Origin: Chloroflexota bacterium
GTDB taxonomy: Bacteria > Chloroflexota > Anaerolineae > Aggregatilineales > Phototrophicaceae
Assembly (NCBI GenBank): GCA_028873975.1
Contig: JAPPMO010000026.1
Span: 62,001-126,000 of the forward strand
Direction: 5' to 3'
DNA length: 64,000 bases
Shown: in pieces, positions 33,227-41,831 of the stretch
Numbering within the stretch: position 1 is the first letter of the stretch
Layout of the letters: the number at the start of each line of letters is the position of its first letter
Program-made: the position numbers and the translations under genes
Notes under the pieces: generated by a model
The model's database searches: none
What the model saw: only the letters and a program-made list of their open reading frames with translations
What the model was told of the DNA's origin: nothing

Positions 33227-34711
33227 ATGATTGCCCCCAGGATTTGCTCCATCCTTTTGTCGCTGATACTGGCGCTCTCCGCATCCGCGCAAGAGCGCGA
33301 CTTGCCTTTGGACGAGGCGCGCAGCGAACCGGACGGCGCGATCCGCGGTCAGTTGGATGATGACAAGCCGCGCGAAGTCTTTTACATTGACGGTCTGCGC
33401 GGCGAGGTCATTCAGTTTGAACTGCGCGCGACGGAAGGCGACCTCGAACCCGTCCTCGGCGTATTCGACAACACCGGCAATCTCGAGTTCTACCGCAGCC
33501 TCGCAGGGGGCGAGCTCCCCATCAAACAAGACCTGACCCTGAAAGCCACGGGCCGTTACTTTGTGATTGTCGCCCGCTTCGGCCAAAGCCTCGGCAGCAC
33601 GGCAGGCGCTTATGAACTGCACATGCTGCGCGCGGGCGTCTCCTCCGAACAGGGCAGCGCCCTGCGCTATGGCGATTCCGTCATCGGCACGATCAGCGAT
33701 ACAGAGCCGCAAGTCTATTACAGCTTTCAAGCCGAGCAAGGCGATATCTTGACTGTATCAATGGTGCGCTCTTCCGGTACTCTGGATCCATATCTGAAAG
33801 TCGTCGACGAAGAGCGCTTTGTCATCGCCGACAACGATGATCAAGAGGGCGCCGATACGCGCAATGCCCGCATCGACGCCCTGATCATTAACCGGACCGG
33901 CGCCTACATCATCGTCGCGTCGCGCTATCGCGAGCTTGACGGCGACAGCGCGGGCAGCTTTGTTTTGACGATTGAAGAAGCGGAGAACAGCGGCAGCGGC
34001 AGTTCGCAATTGGCGCCCTTGCCCATACGTTATGGCGAAGCCAAGACCGCTGTGCTTAGTCACCGGCAATATGAGCGCTTCTACACCTTCACCGCGGAAA
34101 AAGATGATCTGATCACCATCAGCATGACGCGCGGCAGCGCCGGCGAACTGGACAGTTATCTCATCCTGGCGGATGAACATTTTTCACCCATCTTTGAGGA
34201 CGACGACGGCGGGGGCGGACAGAACGCCAGGATCGCGGACTATCGCATACCGGCGGACGGCAAATACCATATCATTGCCACACGATTCGAGGGCAGCAAG
34301 GGCAATAGCCTGGGCGCCTTTCTGCTGACGCTGGACGCCGTCGGCAGCGCCTTCCAGGATCTGCCCGCCGATGCCATGAACATCAATTATGGCGCCAGCG
34401 CGCCGGGGACGATTGACGCGGCAAACGAGCAGGATCTCTACGCCTTCTATGCCCGCCAAGGCGAGATCATCACCGTATCAATGACCCGCGTGGACGGCAA
34501 TCTGGACGCCTACCTGGAACTATTGAACGCCTCGCAAGAAGTGCTGCTGAGCAACGATGACGGCGGCAACGGACAAAATGCCCTCATCGACAGTTACACC
34601 ATTCCCTTCTCGGGCTTGTATTACATTCGCGCCCGACGCTTTTTTGGCGGCAACGGTAATCCGGACACATCAGGATCTTACGTGCTGGTCCTTGCCGAGC
34701 GCTTTGGTTGA
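33227..34711 (+). CDS. Secreted protein with four pre-peptidase C-terminal (PPC) repeats
   Basis: 494 aa. Signal peptide (ICSILLSLILALSASAQ), then four repeats of about 110-120 residues, each a PPC-type beta sandwich: repeats begin near 35, 145, 260 and 385 and share YYSFQAEQGDILTVSMVRSS-, DPYLKVVDEE- and TGAYIIVASRY-like blocks. Later repeats carry Asp-rich loops (EDDDGGGGQNARI, NDDGGNGQNALI) that may bind calcium. PPC domains usually follow secreted proteases; here there is no catalytic domain, so this is probably a free surface or adhesion protein. Confidence 0.88.
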   Translation: MIAPRICSILLSLILALSASAQERDLPLDEARSEPDGAIRGQLDDDKPREVFYIDGLRGEVIQFELRATEGDLEPVLGVFDNTGNLEFYRSLAGGELPIKQDLTLKATGRYFVIVARFGQSLGSTAGAYELHMLRAGVSSEQGSALRYGDSVIGTISDTEPQVYYSFQAEQGDILTVSMVRSSGTLDPYLKVVDEERFVIADNDDQEGADTRNARIDALIINRTGAYIIVASRYRELDGDSAGSFVLTIEEAENSGSGSSQLAPLPIRYGEAKTAVLSHRQYERFYTFTAEKDDLITISMTRGSAGELDSYLILADEHFSPIFEDDDGGGGQNARIADYRIPADGKYHIIATRFEGSKGNSLGAFLLTLDAVGSAFQDLPADAMNINYGASAPGTIDAANEQDLYAFYARQGEIITVSMTRVDGNLDAYLELLNASQEVLLSNDDGGNGQNALIDSYTIPFSGLYYIRARRFFGGNGNPDTSGSYVLVLAERFG

Positions 34712-34727
34712 GCCTGCTGCCGCAGCC

Positions 34728-34943
34728 GCTCTGCGCGAAATCGGCGAATTTGGGTTACCGCCCTCGCGCAAGATAACAAACCGGTAGGGGCGACCGACCC
34801 GCAGTGTCTACGCACGGCGGCGGACTCGCCCGCAAACAGAAATGATCTTTTGTATTTCTCTGTGCTCTCTGTGTCTCTGTGGTTATATTTAAGTTTGTAT
34901 TGACTTCATTGTAGTGCATGTTCATTTTGATGCGATTGCCCTG
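34728..34943. repeat. Degraded composite repeat (B, C and A elements)
   Basis: The 539-bp gap 34712-35250 starts with a segment (34728-34790) similar to 51165-51225, then a repeat C fragment (34801-34817), then a half copy of repeat A: CTCTGTG-type 9-mers (34858-34883) and the right terminal repeat 34926-34943. About 95 bp before that terminus are almost the same as 53340-53435. No left terminus found. Confidence 0.6.
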
Positions 34944-35022
34944 CCCAATTCAATGAATCTGTTGCGGAATGAGTAGAGACAATGTAAACTCAATTTGAGC
35001 CGTACTAGGCTTTTTATGGGCG

Positions 35023-35068
35023 TTTCCTGTGGCAGCTAATTGGCTACCAACCTGACTGCCACAGGAAA
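35023..35068. other. Perfect 13-bp inverted repeat upstream of the methyltransferase
   Basis: TTTCCTGTGGCAG (35023-35035) and CTGCCACAGGAAA (35056-35068) with a 20-bp centre. No T-run directly after it, though a second small GC hairpin (CCCCGAGGGG, 35085-35094) follows. It lies 183 bp before the EcoRI-type methyltransferase ATG: it may be a terminator for incoming transcription, a regulatory hairpin or the edge of an inserted island. Confidence 0.55.
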
Positions 35069-35250
35069 CATCACAAATCGGAAAACCCCGAGGGGCTTCC
35101 GCTTGTCAGTATACCCCATGCAATCGCCTCGTGGAACGTCCGCGCTTTTCTTCGTCGCTTTCTCCTGACTCGGCTCTACCGACAAAGTCACTGGCTTGCC
35201 TTGATTGGCTCTCGGCAAGCGCGGTGCTATCGCGTTTACGGGGTGGGGCT

Positions 35251-36228
35251 ATGCCAGTTAATCGGAACTTGCATAAAGCAAGAGCCAATAGGATGGACGA
35301 GTTTTATACGCAGCTTAGTGATATAGAAAATGAACTCAGGCATTATCGCGATCACTTCCACGGCAAGATCGTATACTGCAATTGTGATGACCCAACCATC
35401 AGCAATTTCTATCGTTATTTCCAGCTAAATTTCGAGTTCTTTGGTCTCAAGAAACTCATCACGACCTGTTTCAAAAGCCGTCAGATGGATATGTTCAGTC
35501 AGCATGATAAAGAGAATGCTATCGGTATTGAATATACCAGCGATAAACCCGAGGTATTCCACCTCAAAGGCGACGGCGATTTCAGAAGTCAGGAATGTAT
35601 AGAGCTTCTCAAGCAAGCCGATATTGTCGTAACCAATCCACCATTCTCGCTGTTTCGGGAATATGTCGCGCAGTTGATGGAATACGAGAAACAGTTCCTC
35701 ATAATCGGAAATATGAATGCGCTGACTTACAAGGAAATCTTCCCGCTTATCCAGAGAAATCAGATATGGCTTGGTCATGCCCAAGAAAGTATAACGATGC
35801 TATTCGATGTTCCAGCATACTATGTTCAAGAATTGCTCGAAACCAAAAAGGAAGGCAGCGCTTACATAATTGTGAATGGGAAAGTAATGGGGAAAATGAG
35901 AAACGCCAAATGGTTCACCAATCTTGACCACAAGAAACGACATGAAGAACTGCTTTTGTATAAGCGTTACTCGCCCGAAGAATTTCCAAAATATGACAAT
36001 TATGACGCCATCAATGTCGATAAGACCAAAGAAATCCCTTACGACTATGACGGGGCGATGGGCGTGCCAATCAGCTTCCTGGACAAGCACAACCCGGAGC
36101 AGTTTGAGATTGTTGGACTGGATCGGCCGTTAATGACCGAGTTGACAGGCAAAGTAAGTCGATTCTGGCTGGAAGGCACAGAAAAGTATGCGCGCATCGT
36201 CATCCGACGAAAGCCGGCAGTATTGTGA
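35251..36228 (+). CDS. EcoRI-family adenine-specific DNA methyltransferase
   Basis: 325 aa, the same size as M.EcoRI (326). Motifs: DDPTISNF at about 46-53 near the SAM site, catalytic NPPFSLFREY at 129-138, IIGNMNALTYKEI. It would methylate adenine N6 in a short palindrome and protect host DNA. The ATG at 35251 is chosen from the family start (MPVNRNLHKARANRMDEFYT); the 40 codons upstream are unlike it. AT-rich codon use (AAA, ATA, AGA) differs from the GC-rich neighbours and suggests horizontal transfer. No EcoRI endonuclease lies beside it; instead a DUF262-HNH gene follows 400 bp downstream. Confidence 0.93.
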   Translation: MPVNRNLHKARANRMDEFYTQLSDIENELRHYRDHFHGKIVYCNCDDPTISNFYRYFQLNFEFFGLKKLITTCFKSRQMDMFSQHDKENAIGIEYTSDKPEVFHLKGDGDFRSQECIELLKQADIVVTNPPFSLFREYVAQLMEYEKQFLIIGNMNALTYKEIFPLIQRNQIWLGHAQESITMLFDVPAYYVQELLETKKEGSAYIIVNGKVMGKMRNAKWFTNLDHKKRHEELLLYKRYSPEEFPKYDNYDAINVDKTKEIPYDYDGAMGVPISFLDKHNPEQFEIVGLDRPLMTELTGKVSRFWLEGTEKYARIVIRRKPAVL

Positions 36229-36251
36229 CGTAGGCGGGCGAGCCATTGGCA

Positions 36252-36458
36252 TTAGATGATTTCAAACAAGCGTCCCAGTGTGAAGAGTTTACCGAGCACG
36301 AGAAGCCCGAGGATCCATTTCTGGTAATTGAGCGCAGTCGCCAGTTCGCCGATTTTGCCTTCCATTCGCGCCAGAGTAGCGGATATATCGCTTTTCTTGA
36401 CATATTCTTCGGAACGTGTTTCAAGTTGTGTAAGCCGGGTCTCGGTATTGGCCACCAT
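36252..36458 (-). CDS. Small coiled-coil, single-pass membrane protein
   Basis: 68 aa; ATG 36458 with GAGAG 5 nt upstream. A heptad-like coiled coil (residues 5-42: TRLTQLETRSEEYVKKSD) is followed by one C-terminal membrane helix (WILGLLVLGKLFTLGRLF). It lies on the opposite strand between the methyltransferase and the DUF262-HNH gene, and resembles in plan the 88-aa protein after the nuclease. Function unknown; in plan it recalls XhlA-type hemolysin-related phage proteins. Confidence 0.55.
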   Translation of the reverse strand: MVANTETRLTQLETRSEEYVKKSDISATLARMEGKIGELATALNYQKWILGLLVLGKLFTLGRLFEII

Positions 36459-36552
36459 TTAATCTCTCGCAATCTACTGACTGAACAGTATAACTGCTAT
36501 TGTCAAGCTATCAAGATTCTCCCGCTGATGCCGTGGGTGAAATGGGCGGGCG

Positions 36553-36578
36553 AGGTCGCGTAGACACTGACCGCCGCC
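36553..36578. repeat. Repeat C, isolated copy
   Basis: GGTCGCGTAGACACTGACC (inverse of GGTCAGTGTCTACGCGACC) followed by GCCGCC, in the leader of the DUF262-HNH gene. Other copies or parts: 10782-10825, 34801-34817, 44585-44607, 51366-51405, 59299-59321. This copy stands without repeat A around it. Confidence 0.7.
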
Positions 36579-36630
36579 AATGGCTCACCCCTACAGAGCG
36601 ATTGTTGGCAGCTGGTGGATGGGGGCTAAA

Positions 36631-37725
36631 ATGAAAATCCAACTACTTGACCTCACCGTGCGCGATCTCGTCGCCGGCTACCATGACGATGGCGAAGGCG
36701 GCGTGGTCGGCTATGGCGGCAAGTTAGACATCCGCCCGCCCTTCCAGCGCGAGTTCATCTACAAGGGGGTGCAGCGCGAAGCCGTCATCACGTCCATTCA
36801 AAAAGGCTTCCCGCTCAATGTCATGTACTGGTCAGTCCGCGCCGACGGCGCTTACGAGATCATCGACGGCCAGCAGCGCACCATCTCCATCGCGCAATAT
36901 GTCCAAAGCGATTTCTCCGTCGACGGGCAATACTTTCACAACCTCACGCTGGAAGAGCAAGCCCGCGTCCTCGATTACGAATTGATGGTCTATGTCTGCG
37001 CTGGCACGCACCGCGACAAGCTGGATTGGTTCCGGACGGTCAATATCGCCGGGGAGAAACTATACGATCAAGAGTTGCGCAATGCAGTGTACTCCGGCTC
37101 CTGGGTGTCGCAGGCCAAGCGCTATTTCAGCAAGACCGGCTGCCCGGCTGCGGGCTTGGGCGGCGATTACATGACCGGCTCGCCCATCCGCCAGGATTAT
37201 CTCGAAACAGTCATCAAGTGGATTAGCGACGCCGGGGACACCGACATCGACGACTACATGGCTGTGCGTCAGCACGATGAGAGCGCCGCGCCCCTGTGGG
37301 CATACTTTCGCGCGGTCATCGACTGGATAGAATCAAGTTTTACGCGGAAGCGGAAGAAATTTATGGGCGGCGTCGCTTGGGGCATTCTCTATAACGCGCA
37401 CAAAGATGACGACCTTAACCCCGCCTGGATTGAAGCGGAAACCGCGCGGCTAATCCTTGATGATGAGGTAGAAAACAAGAAGGGTATCTATCCATACATT
37501 CTCACTGGCGATGAAAAGCACCTGAACATCCGCGCCTTCAAGCCCGGGATGAAGCAAAAGGTCTATGAGACGCAAGCGGGCAAATGCGCGATCTGCAAGA
37601 AAGAATTTGATATTGCCGATATGGAAGCGGACCATATCACCCCATGGTCCGAAGGCGGCAAGACGACCGAAGAAAACTGCCAGATGCTCTGCAAGAAATG
37701 CAACCGCGAAAAAGCGGCGAAGTAG
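36631..37725 (+). CDS. DUF262 (GmrS/ParB-like) - HNH nuclease
   Basis: 364 aa from ATG 36631 (GGGGGCT upstream). Residues 1-130 form a DUF262 domain, a ParB/Srx-like NTPase fold, with the nucleotide-binding motif IDGQQRT at 78-84 and PPFQREFIY at 36-44. Residues about 305-364 form a zinc-stabilised HNH nuclease: CAIC (319-322), DH (334-335, catalytic His), N349 and CKKCN (354-358). DUF262 with a nuclease is the plan of GmrSD, BrxU and SspE, which cut modified or invading DNA after nucleotide hydrolysis. Next to an EcoRI-type methyltransferase it may be the restriction partner. That pairing is inference. Confidence 0.85.
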   Translation: MKIQLLDLTVRDLVAGYHDDGEGGVVGYGGKLDIRPPFQREFIYKGVQREAVITSIQKGFPLNVMYWSVRADGAYEIIDGQQRTISIAQYVQSDFSVDGQYFHNLTLEEQARVLDYELMVYVCAGTHRDKLDWFRTVNIAGEKLYDQELRNAVYSGSWVSQAKRYFSKTGCPAAGLGGDYMTGSPIRQDYLETVIKWISDAGDTDIDDYMAVRQHDESAAPLWAYFRAVIDWIESSFTRKRKKFMGGVAWGILYNAHKDDDLNPAWIEAETARLILDDEVENKKGIYPYILTGDEKHLNIRAFKPGMKQKVYETQAGKCAICKKEFDIADMEADHITPWSEGGKTTEENCQMLCKKCNREKAAK

Positions 37726-37749
37726 AGCTATCGTCTTTGTTAAAAACGC

Positions 37750-37799
37750 TTGAAATATCAAACAACTGTGCTATAATGGTAGTATTCAATCAATAGGAG
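37750..37799 (+). promoter_or_regulatory. Promoter and ribosome site of the 88-aa membrane protein
   Basis: TTGAAA (37750-37755), 16-bp spacer, TATAAT (37772-37777), then AGGAG (37795-37799) 7 nt before the ATG. One of the clearest promoters in the window, so this small gene is expressed on its own. Confidence 0.8.
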
Positions 37800-37806
37800 C
37801 TTCGCT

Positions 37807-38073
37807 ATGTCCGATTCTGAACAACTCGCCCGTCATGAACGAGAAATCGGAGAACTGCGCGGCAAACTCGACGCCTTGGCCACCAAAGAGTTTGTGCGCA
37901 CTGTCGTGCATGAGCAGACAGTAGAATTGAACAAAAAGTTCGACGCGATCGACGATCGGCTGAAAGAGATAAGCGAGCGTCAACAGCGCTTTAAAGGCAT
38001 CGGGCAGGCGCTTAGCTTTGGGCTGCCGCTTCTCGTCAGCGCGCTCGCGCTGATAGCCGTTTTGCTGAAATAA
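37807..38073 (+). CDS. Small coiled-coil, single-pass membrane protein
   Basis: 88 aa. Residues 5-62 are a charged coiled coil (HEREIGELRGKLDALATKEF, later KKFDAIDDRLKEISERQQRF), followed by a C-terminal membrane helix (SFGLPLLVSALALIAVLL). Strong promoter and ribosome site. It resembles the 68-aa protein on the other side of the nuclease gene and, in plan, the duplicated coiled-coil proteins near 53 and 57 kb. Possibly a membrane-acting effector or accessory factor of the neighbouring restriction genes; this is speculation from position only. Confidence 0.7.
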   Translation: MSDSEQLARHEREIGELRGKLDALATKEFVRTVVHEQTVELNKKFDAIDDRLKEISERQQRFKGIGQALSFGLPLLVSALALIAVLLK

Positions 38074-38157
38074 GCGCCGGAATTCCACAAAAAAATACCA
38101 CAAGCAGCAAGAACCAGAGAGCCGCCCCGCCAAAATGACAGTGAATTTGTGGGCGCT

Positions 38158-38985
38158 TCAGGATTGCCGACGGCGTTCTTCTTCGTCTTCGCCTTGATAG
38201 GCGAGCAGGTCATCGAGGGACATCTTGGGCAGGCGGTTTTCGGTCATCACAGCCCGCATCTCGGTATTGATCTCGCCGTCTTCGCCGATGTGCCGGCGGA
38301 TGTTGGCGCCGGTCGCCTCCGAGTATTCGAAGCGGTGCTCGGCGATGGTCACGCCATCGGCGATGATGCGCAGGCTCCACTTGCCATCCAATTCCATCTG
38401 ATCATGCAGGGGCATGCGTGTATTCGGCGTCAGAAAATTGCGGCCGCGCGTCAACTTGAATGTGTCTTCGTGGATGTAAACCGGATCCCCGACCGCGTCG
38501 ATGATCTCGAAGCGGATATCGCCGTTGGCTTCCATCGGAACGCGCAATTGCACGAAAGGTTGAATATAGTCGATGTCGTCCGGCAGGGACCAAGTACGGT
38601 AAATCTGCGGCTCGGTATCTTCCTTGGTCGTCAGCAAGCCGATATCCACCGCCAGTACCTGAACTTCGTCGGGATCCAGCCCAGCCCGCGTTACTGATTC
38701 CAGGGCGTGCCGATAGACCCGCTGTTCGGCGCTGGCGGGCTGCTGATGGAAAATCTCATAATCATCGTAGTCGTCTTCTTCCTCTTCCTGGTGTTCATAG
38801 TCGTAACTGTAGTCATAGGATTGATCCCTGACATTGGAACTGACGCTGTCGTTGTCGAATTGCCGCACCAGGAAAAGCAAACCCAACAATACCAGGATCA
38901 CCGGGAAGCTGTTGCCCAGCAAGGCGACAGCGCCCAGCGCCAGCAGGATAAACGCCAGAAACCAGGTATTGCGATTGTTGTCCAT
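38158..38985 (-). CDS. Two-helix membrane protein, paralogue A
   Basis: 275 aa. Two N-terminal membrane helices in a hairpin (FLAFILLALGAVALLGN; FPVILVLLGLLFLV), an acidic Tyr/Asp/Glu stretch (EEEEDDYDDYEIF), then a soluble mixed domain with VLAVDIGLLTTKEDTEPQIY and WSLRIIADGVTIAEHRFEY. It shares layout and several blocks with the next gene upstream (276 aa), so the two arose by duplication. They are 100 bp apart on the same strand. Not recognised as a known family; a beta-sandwich soluble part facing the cytoplasm is likely. Confidence 0.65.
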   Translation of the reverse strand: MDNNRNTWFLAFILLALGAVALLGNSFPVILVLLGLLFLVRQFDNDSVSSNVRDQSYDYSYDYEHQEEEEDDYDDYEIFHQQPASAEQRVYRHALESVTRAGLDPDEVQVLAVDIGLLTTKEDTEPQIYRTWSLPDDIDYIQPFVQLRVPMEANGDIRFEIIDAVGDPVYIHEDTFKLTRGRNFLTPNTRMPLHDQMELDGKWSLRIIADGVTIAEHRFEYSEATGANIRRHIGEDGEINTEMRAVMTENRLPKMSLDDLLAYQGEDEEERRRQS

Positions 38986-39085
38986 AGACGGTCCTTCGCT
39001 TGATTATAAAACCCGCTTGCTCCCGCAAGGAGCAGGATTCTTCCTTTGCGCGCGGCGGACTATTTCGCCGGTTGCGCCGCGCGGC

Positions 39086-39916
39086 TTACCTGCGGTTGCG
39101 CGACAGGTTCCTGCGGCTCGACGGCCTGGGCTGTTGCAACAGGTCTTTCAATTGCATCGTCTCCGGTTCTTCCGCCTCCTCCACGATAACGGCGTCTTGC
39201 AGATTATGACCCCGGCTCGACAGCGACTCTTTGTATTCCGCTTCTCCGCTGAGGCGGCGTCGCCGTTCGTTGACCGAAGGCGCCAGCATCAAGTCGTGCA
39301 TGCCGATCAGGTTGTTGTCGACATAAACCCGCAAGTCCCAGTCGCCGCTGCCGTCGATGCTGCTGTTGCCGGCCAGCGGCAGTTGATGTTCGGCGAGCAA
39401 TTCCAGTTCGCCTTCGCGCAAGTAAGTCTTCATCTCGTGCACGAACTGCTCTTCGCCCAGGTGGTTGTAAATCTCGTAGCGGACGAGCGCTTGCCGATCC
39501 GACTCTTCGTTATCGACGAACAAGGTGATGAAGGGGCGCACGCCGTCGTCGTCCTTGGAGATATTGCGCGTGCGCCGCATCGCCAGCCCATCGACGCCGG
39601 TCTGCATGGCGATCAAACCGATATCGAGCAGGACGATGCCGCTGCGGTTGAAATAGCCAGCGCGGGAAGCCGCGCGTTCGGCCGCTTCACGCGCCTGCGG
39701 CGTGATGCGCCGGCGCACCGGCGCGCGATGCAATACGTCCAGCAGGGTCTCTCGGTCGGGCCCCAGTTCGATCAAAGAAGCGATCACAGCGACGGCAAAT
39801 ACCCCCAGCAGCGAAATCTGCACGGCGGCGGAAACGGGAGCCGCCAGCAGGGCGAAGCCGATCAGCAGCCCCATAGCGATCAACCAGGCTGTATTGCGTC
39901 GTTTTAAGCGAATCAT
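39086..39916 (-). CDS. Two-helix membrane protein, paralogue B
   Basis: 276 aa. Two membrane helices (AWLIAMGLLIGFALLAAPVS; VQISLLGVFAVAVIASLIEL) then a soluble domain with IVLLDIGLIAMQTGVDGLAM, RPFITLFVDNEESDRQALVR and WDLRVYVDNNLIGMHDLMLA, aligning with paralogue A (VDIGLL, FVQLRV, WSLRIIADG). Basic C-terminus (RPSSRRNLSRNRR). Upstream gene of the pair. Function unknown. Confidence 0.65.
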   Translation of the reverse strand: MIRLKRRNTAWLIAMGLLIGFALLAAPVSAAVQISLLGVFAVAVIASLIELGPDRETLLDVLHRAPVRRRITPQAREAAERAASRAGYFNRSGIVLLDIGLIAMQTGVDGLAMRRTRNISKDDDGVRPFITLFVDNEESDRQALVRYEIYNHLGEEQFVHEMKTYLREGELELLAEHQLPLAGNSSIDGSGDWDLRVYVDNNLIGMHDLMLAPSVNERRRRLSGEAEYKESLSSRGHNLQDAVIVEEAEEPETMQLKDLLQQPRPSSRRNLSRNRR

Positions 39917-40272
39917 GTGTTTAGCGTATCCAATTCGGCGCGCGTCTAATTGTAATACGACTGCCGCGCCGCCCTTGTTGCTCCCAACTGCTCAGAGCCA
40001 AGTCTGCCACAGTTCAGCCAAATGTACAGTCGTCCTTTCCCTGCTAGCGGTTACACGCTTATTCTATCATCATTTGCGTGGGAATTTTCAAGCTGTGCTC
40101 GGGGGCGCGTTGAAAAGCCTAGATCTACGACTGTGGTGGTTACACTACAGGTTTTTCGCCAGAAAAATACGAAAACCGCACATCAAGTGGACTCAGTAGT
40201 AGCGCCCCGACGGGTCGCCAATCTGTTCGTCTGCCAAATTACAGCAAATTACGCGTGAAAGCGGAGGACTGA
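39917..40272. other. 356-bp gap without a recognisable gene or repeat
   Basis: Short open frames on the plus strand have no ribosome sites and unnatural composition. No copy of repeats A, B or C was recognised here and no clear promoter was found for the minus-strand gene ending on the left or starting on the right. Confidence 0.4.
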
Positions 40273-41052
40273 CTAGACCTTCATCTCGCGTCTCGGCTGT
40301 TCAAGATCTTCGGCGATCAGCGCGTCGATCGAAAGGCGGTCCTGGCTTGAGCCTATAGCCGGCGCGCGTTGAGCCTGCCGATCCTTGACAGGTCGGTTCT
40401 CCCGCGCCAGCATCGCTAGCTCGCGCGCGACCTCGGCGTCAATCTTGGCTTGACGCTTTTCCGCGGAATAACCATAAGCGAAGAAATAGCGCAGCGCTTG
40501 CGCAAGCAACCCGACTCCCCAAGCGCCCGCGAAGTATAAGGGTCCCAGCAAAGCAGCGTCGTCGAACCAGCTAAATCTTAGCGTATTTGACCACTGCACC
40601 AGAATAAACATGCTGTTGGCGCCTAGATAAAGCGCGAGGTGCTGAAGAAGCAGACGTCGGTTTTTCAGCTTGTTGCTCTGCTGAATATCGACCAACTCTT
40701 CCTGATCTTCCCATTCATCGGGGTCCGACTGCCTTAGTCGTCGATTGACAAGCGCGTCGGTTTCCGCTTGATGTTTGTAATAACCCGCCCCGTACTTGTA
40801 GTGATAGTGGAAGAAACTCAGCGCAAAGGACGTTGCCACGATGCCATAGAGCATCACGGAGTCTATAAACCCATTGCGGTAGCCGTTCCCGAATTGATCC
40901 GCCCATGCCGTCGGCAGATATGCCAGGAAAAGGCCGCTCGCAATCAGAAAAACCAGCGCGTGAAAAAGAATATTGCCGCGCGCCCGGAATTTTTGCTCCA
41001 CCCGCTCGCGGATCTCCGCTTTTGGGATGGGTTTGGCTTTGTATTTGATCAT
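40273..41052 (-). CDS. Protein with two 2TM domains, third gene of the kinase operon
   Basis: 259 aa with two copies of the '2TM domain': an amphipathic basic helix (IRERVEQKFRARGNILFHAL; KLKNRRLLLQHLALYLGAN), two membrane helices, and a conserved FFHYHYKYG or ALRYFFAYG end. The same module is the C-terminal part of the Ser/Thr kinase two genes upstream. The start overlaps the previous stop (ATGA), so translation is coupled. Probably an integral-membrane partner or substrate of the kinase. Biochemistry unknown. Confidence 0.8.
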   Translation of the reverse strand: MIKYKAKPIPKAEIRERVEQKFRARGNILFHALVFLIASGLFLAYLPTAWADQFGNGYRNGFIDSVMLYGIVATSFALSFFHYHYKYGAGYYKHQAETDALVNRRLRQSDPDEWEDQEELVDIQQSNKLKNRRLLLQHLALYLGANSMFILVQWSNTLRFSWFDDAALLGPLYFAGAWGVGLLAQALRYFFAYGYSAEKRQAKIDAEVARELAMLARENRPVKDRQAQRAPAIGSSQDRLSIDALIAEDLEQPRREMKV

Positions 41053-41810
41053 AAGTCGCTACCAAGCTCAACTCGTCGCCCGTTCGAGTATGCCCCGTCC
41101 CCTTCGTCAAAGAGCAATTCGCCCTCGTCGCTGATCATCAACTTTTGCGACGCTGAGGCCACCCGCGCAGTCGCAAGGGCATCCTCATCGTCGCCTCGTT
41201 CCAGCATTTGCCGGCGCTGGCGGATGCGTTGTCGCGACATGTGCCACTGCCGCTCCAGCTCCCTTTCTATTTTCAGGGCTCGGCCACCGTTAGTTTTACC
41301 GTGCACAAAATAATGGCGCAGCCAATGCAAAGCGAAGATCGCCAGCCAAGCCAGAGTCTGATAGATGAGATAATCCGGCACATACCAGCGGGTGGGAACA
41401 GCCGCGTGCTGTATCCATAAGACGGCCAAGACCGGCGCCATCACCAGAAAGTGCGCCACGACGAAACCGCGCGCATTAGCCTTCCGCGACAGTCGATCTT
41501 CGACCAGGTATTCTTCCTCTTCGTCCAGCGCGCTCAACGCGGACTGCCGGTCAACCTCGGCTTCGATTTCAGCGGCGCGCTTCCTGGCGCCGGCGCCATT
41601 CTGATGATAATAGCGCCAGAACTGCAAGAGTAACGGTACAGCCCAGAGGATGGCGAATAAGAACCGCGAGATTGCGTCCCACCAGGGTACAGCTATCAGA
41701 ACCAAAGCCAAGACCAGCGCATAGACCAGCGCATGCAGCAAGATATCTCGGCGGCCAGCCATGCGTTTTTGGATGCGGTAGCGGATGAGTTCTTCTTGTG
41801 TTGATGTCAT
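41049..41810 (-). CDS. Protein with two 2TM domains, second gene of the kinase operon
   Basis: 253 aa. Module 1 at about residues 8-75 (YRIQKRMAGRRDILLHALVY, ending FWRYYHQNGAG), module 2 at about 105-190 (DRLSRKANARGFVVAHFLVM, ending WLRHYFVHGKT), each with two membrane helices, then a charged tail (ERELERQWHMSRQRIRQRRQ). Overlaps the next gene by 4 bp and follows the kinase gene by 21 bp. Paralogue of the gene downstream. Confidence 0.8.
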   Translation of the reverse strand: MTSTQEELIRYRIQKRMAGRRDILLHALVYALVLALVLIAVPWWDAISRFLFAILWAVPLLLQFWRYYHQNGAGARKRAAEIEAEVDRQSALSALDEEEEYLVEDRLSRKANARGFVVAHFLVMAPVLAVLWIQHAAVPTRWYVPDYLIYQTLAWLAIFALHWLRHYFVHGKTNGGRALKIERELERQWHMSRQRIRQRRQMLERGDDEDALATARVASASQKLMISDEGELLFDEGDGAYSNGRRVELGSDL

Positions 41811-41831
41811 CTCTTGTCTATAGTCAAATCG

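Noticed and set aside
35036..35218. 60-codon minus-strand frame upstream of the methyltransferase
   Set aside because: Spans the inverted repeat, no ribosome site, no recognisable family.
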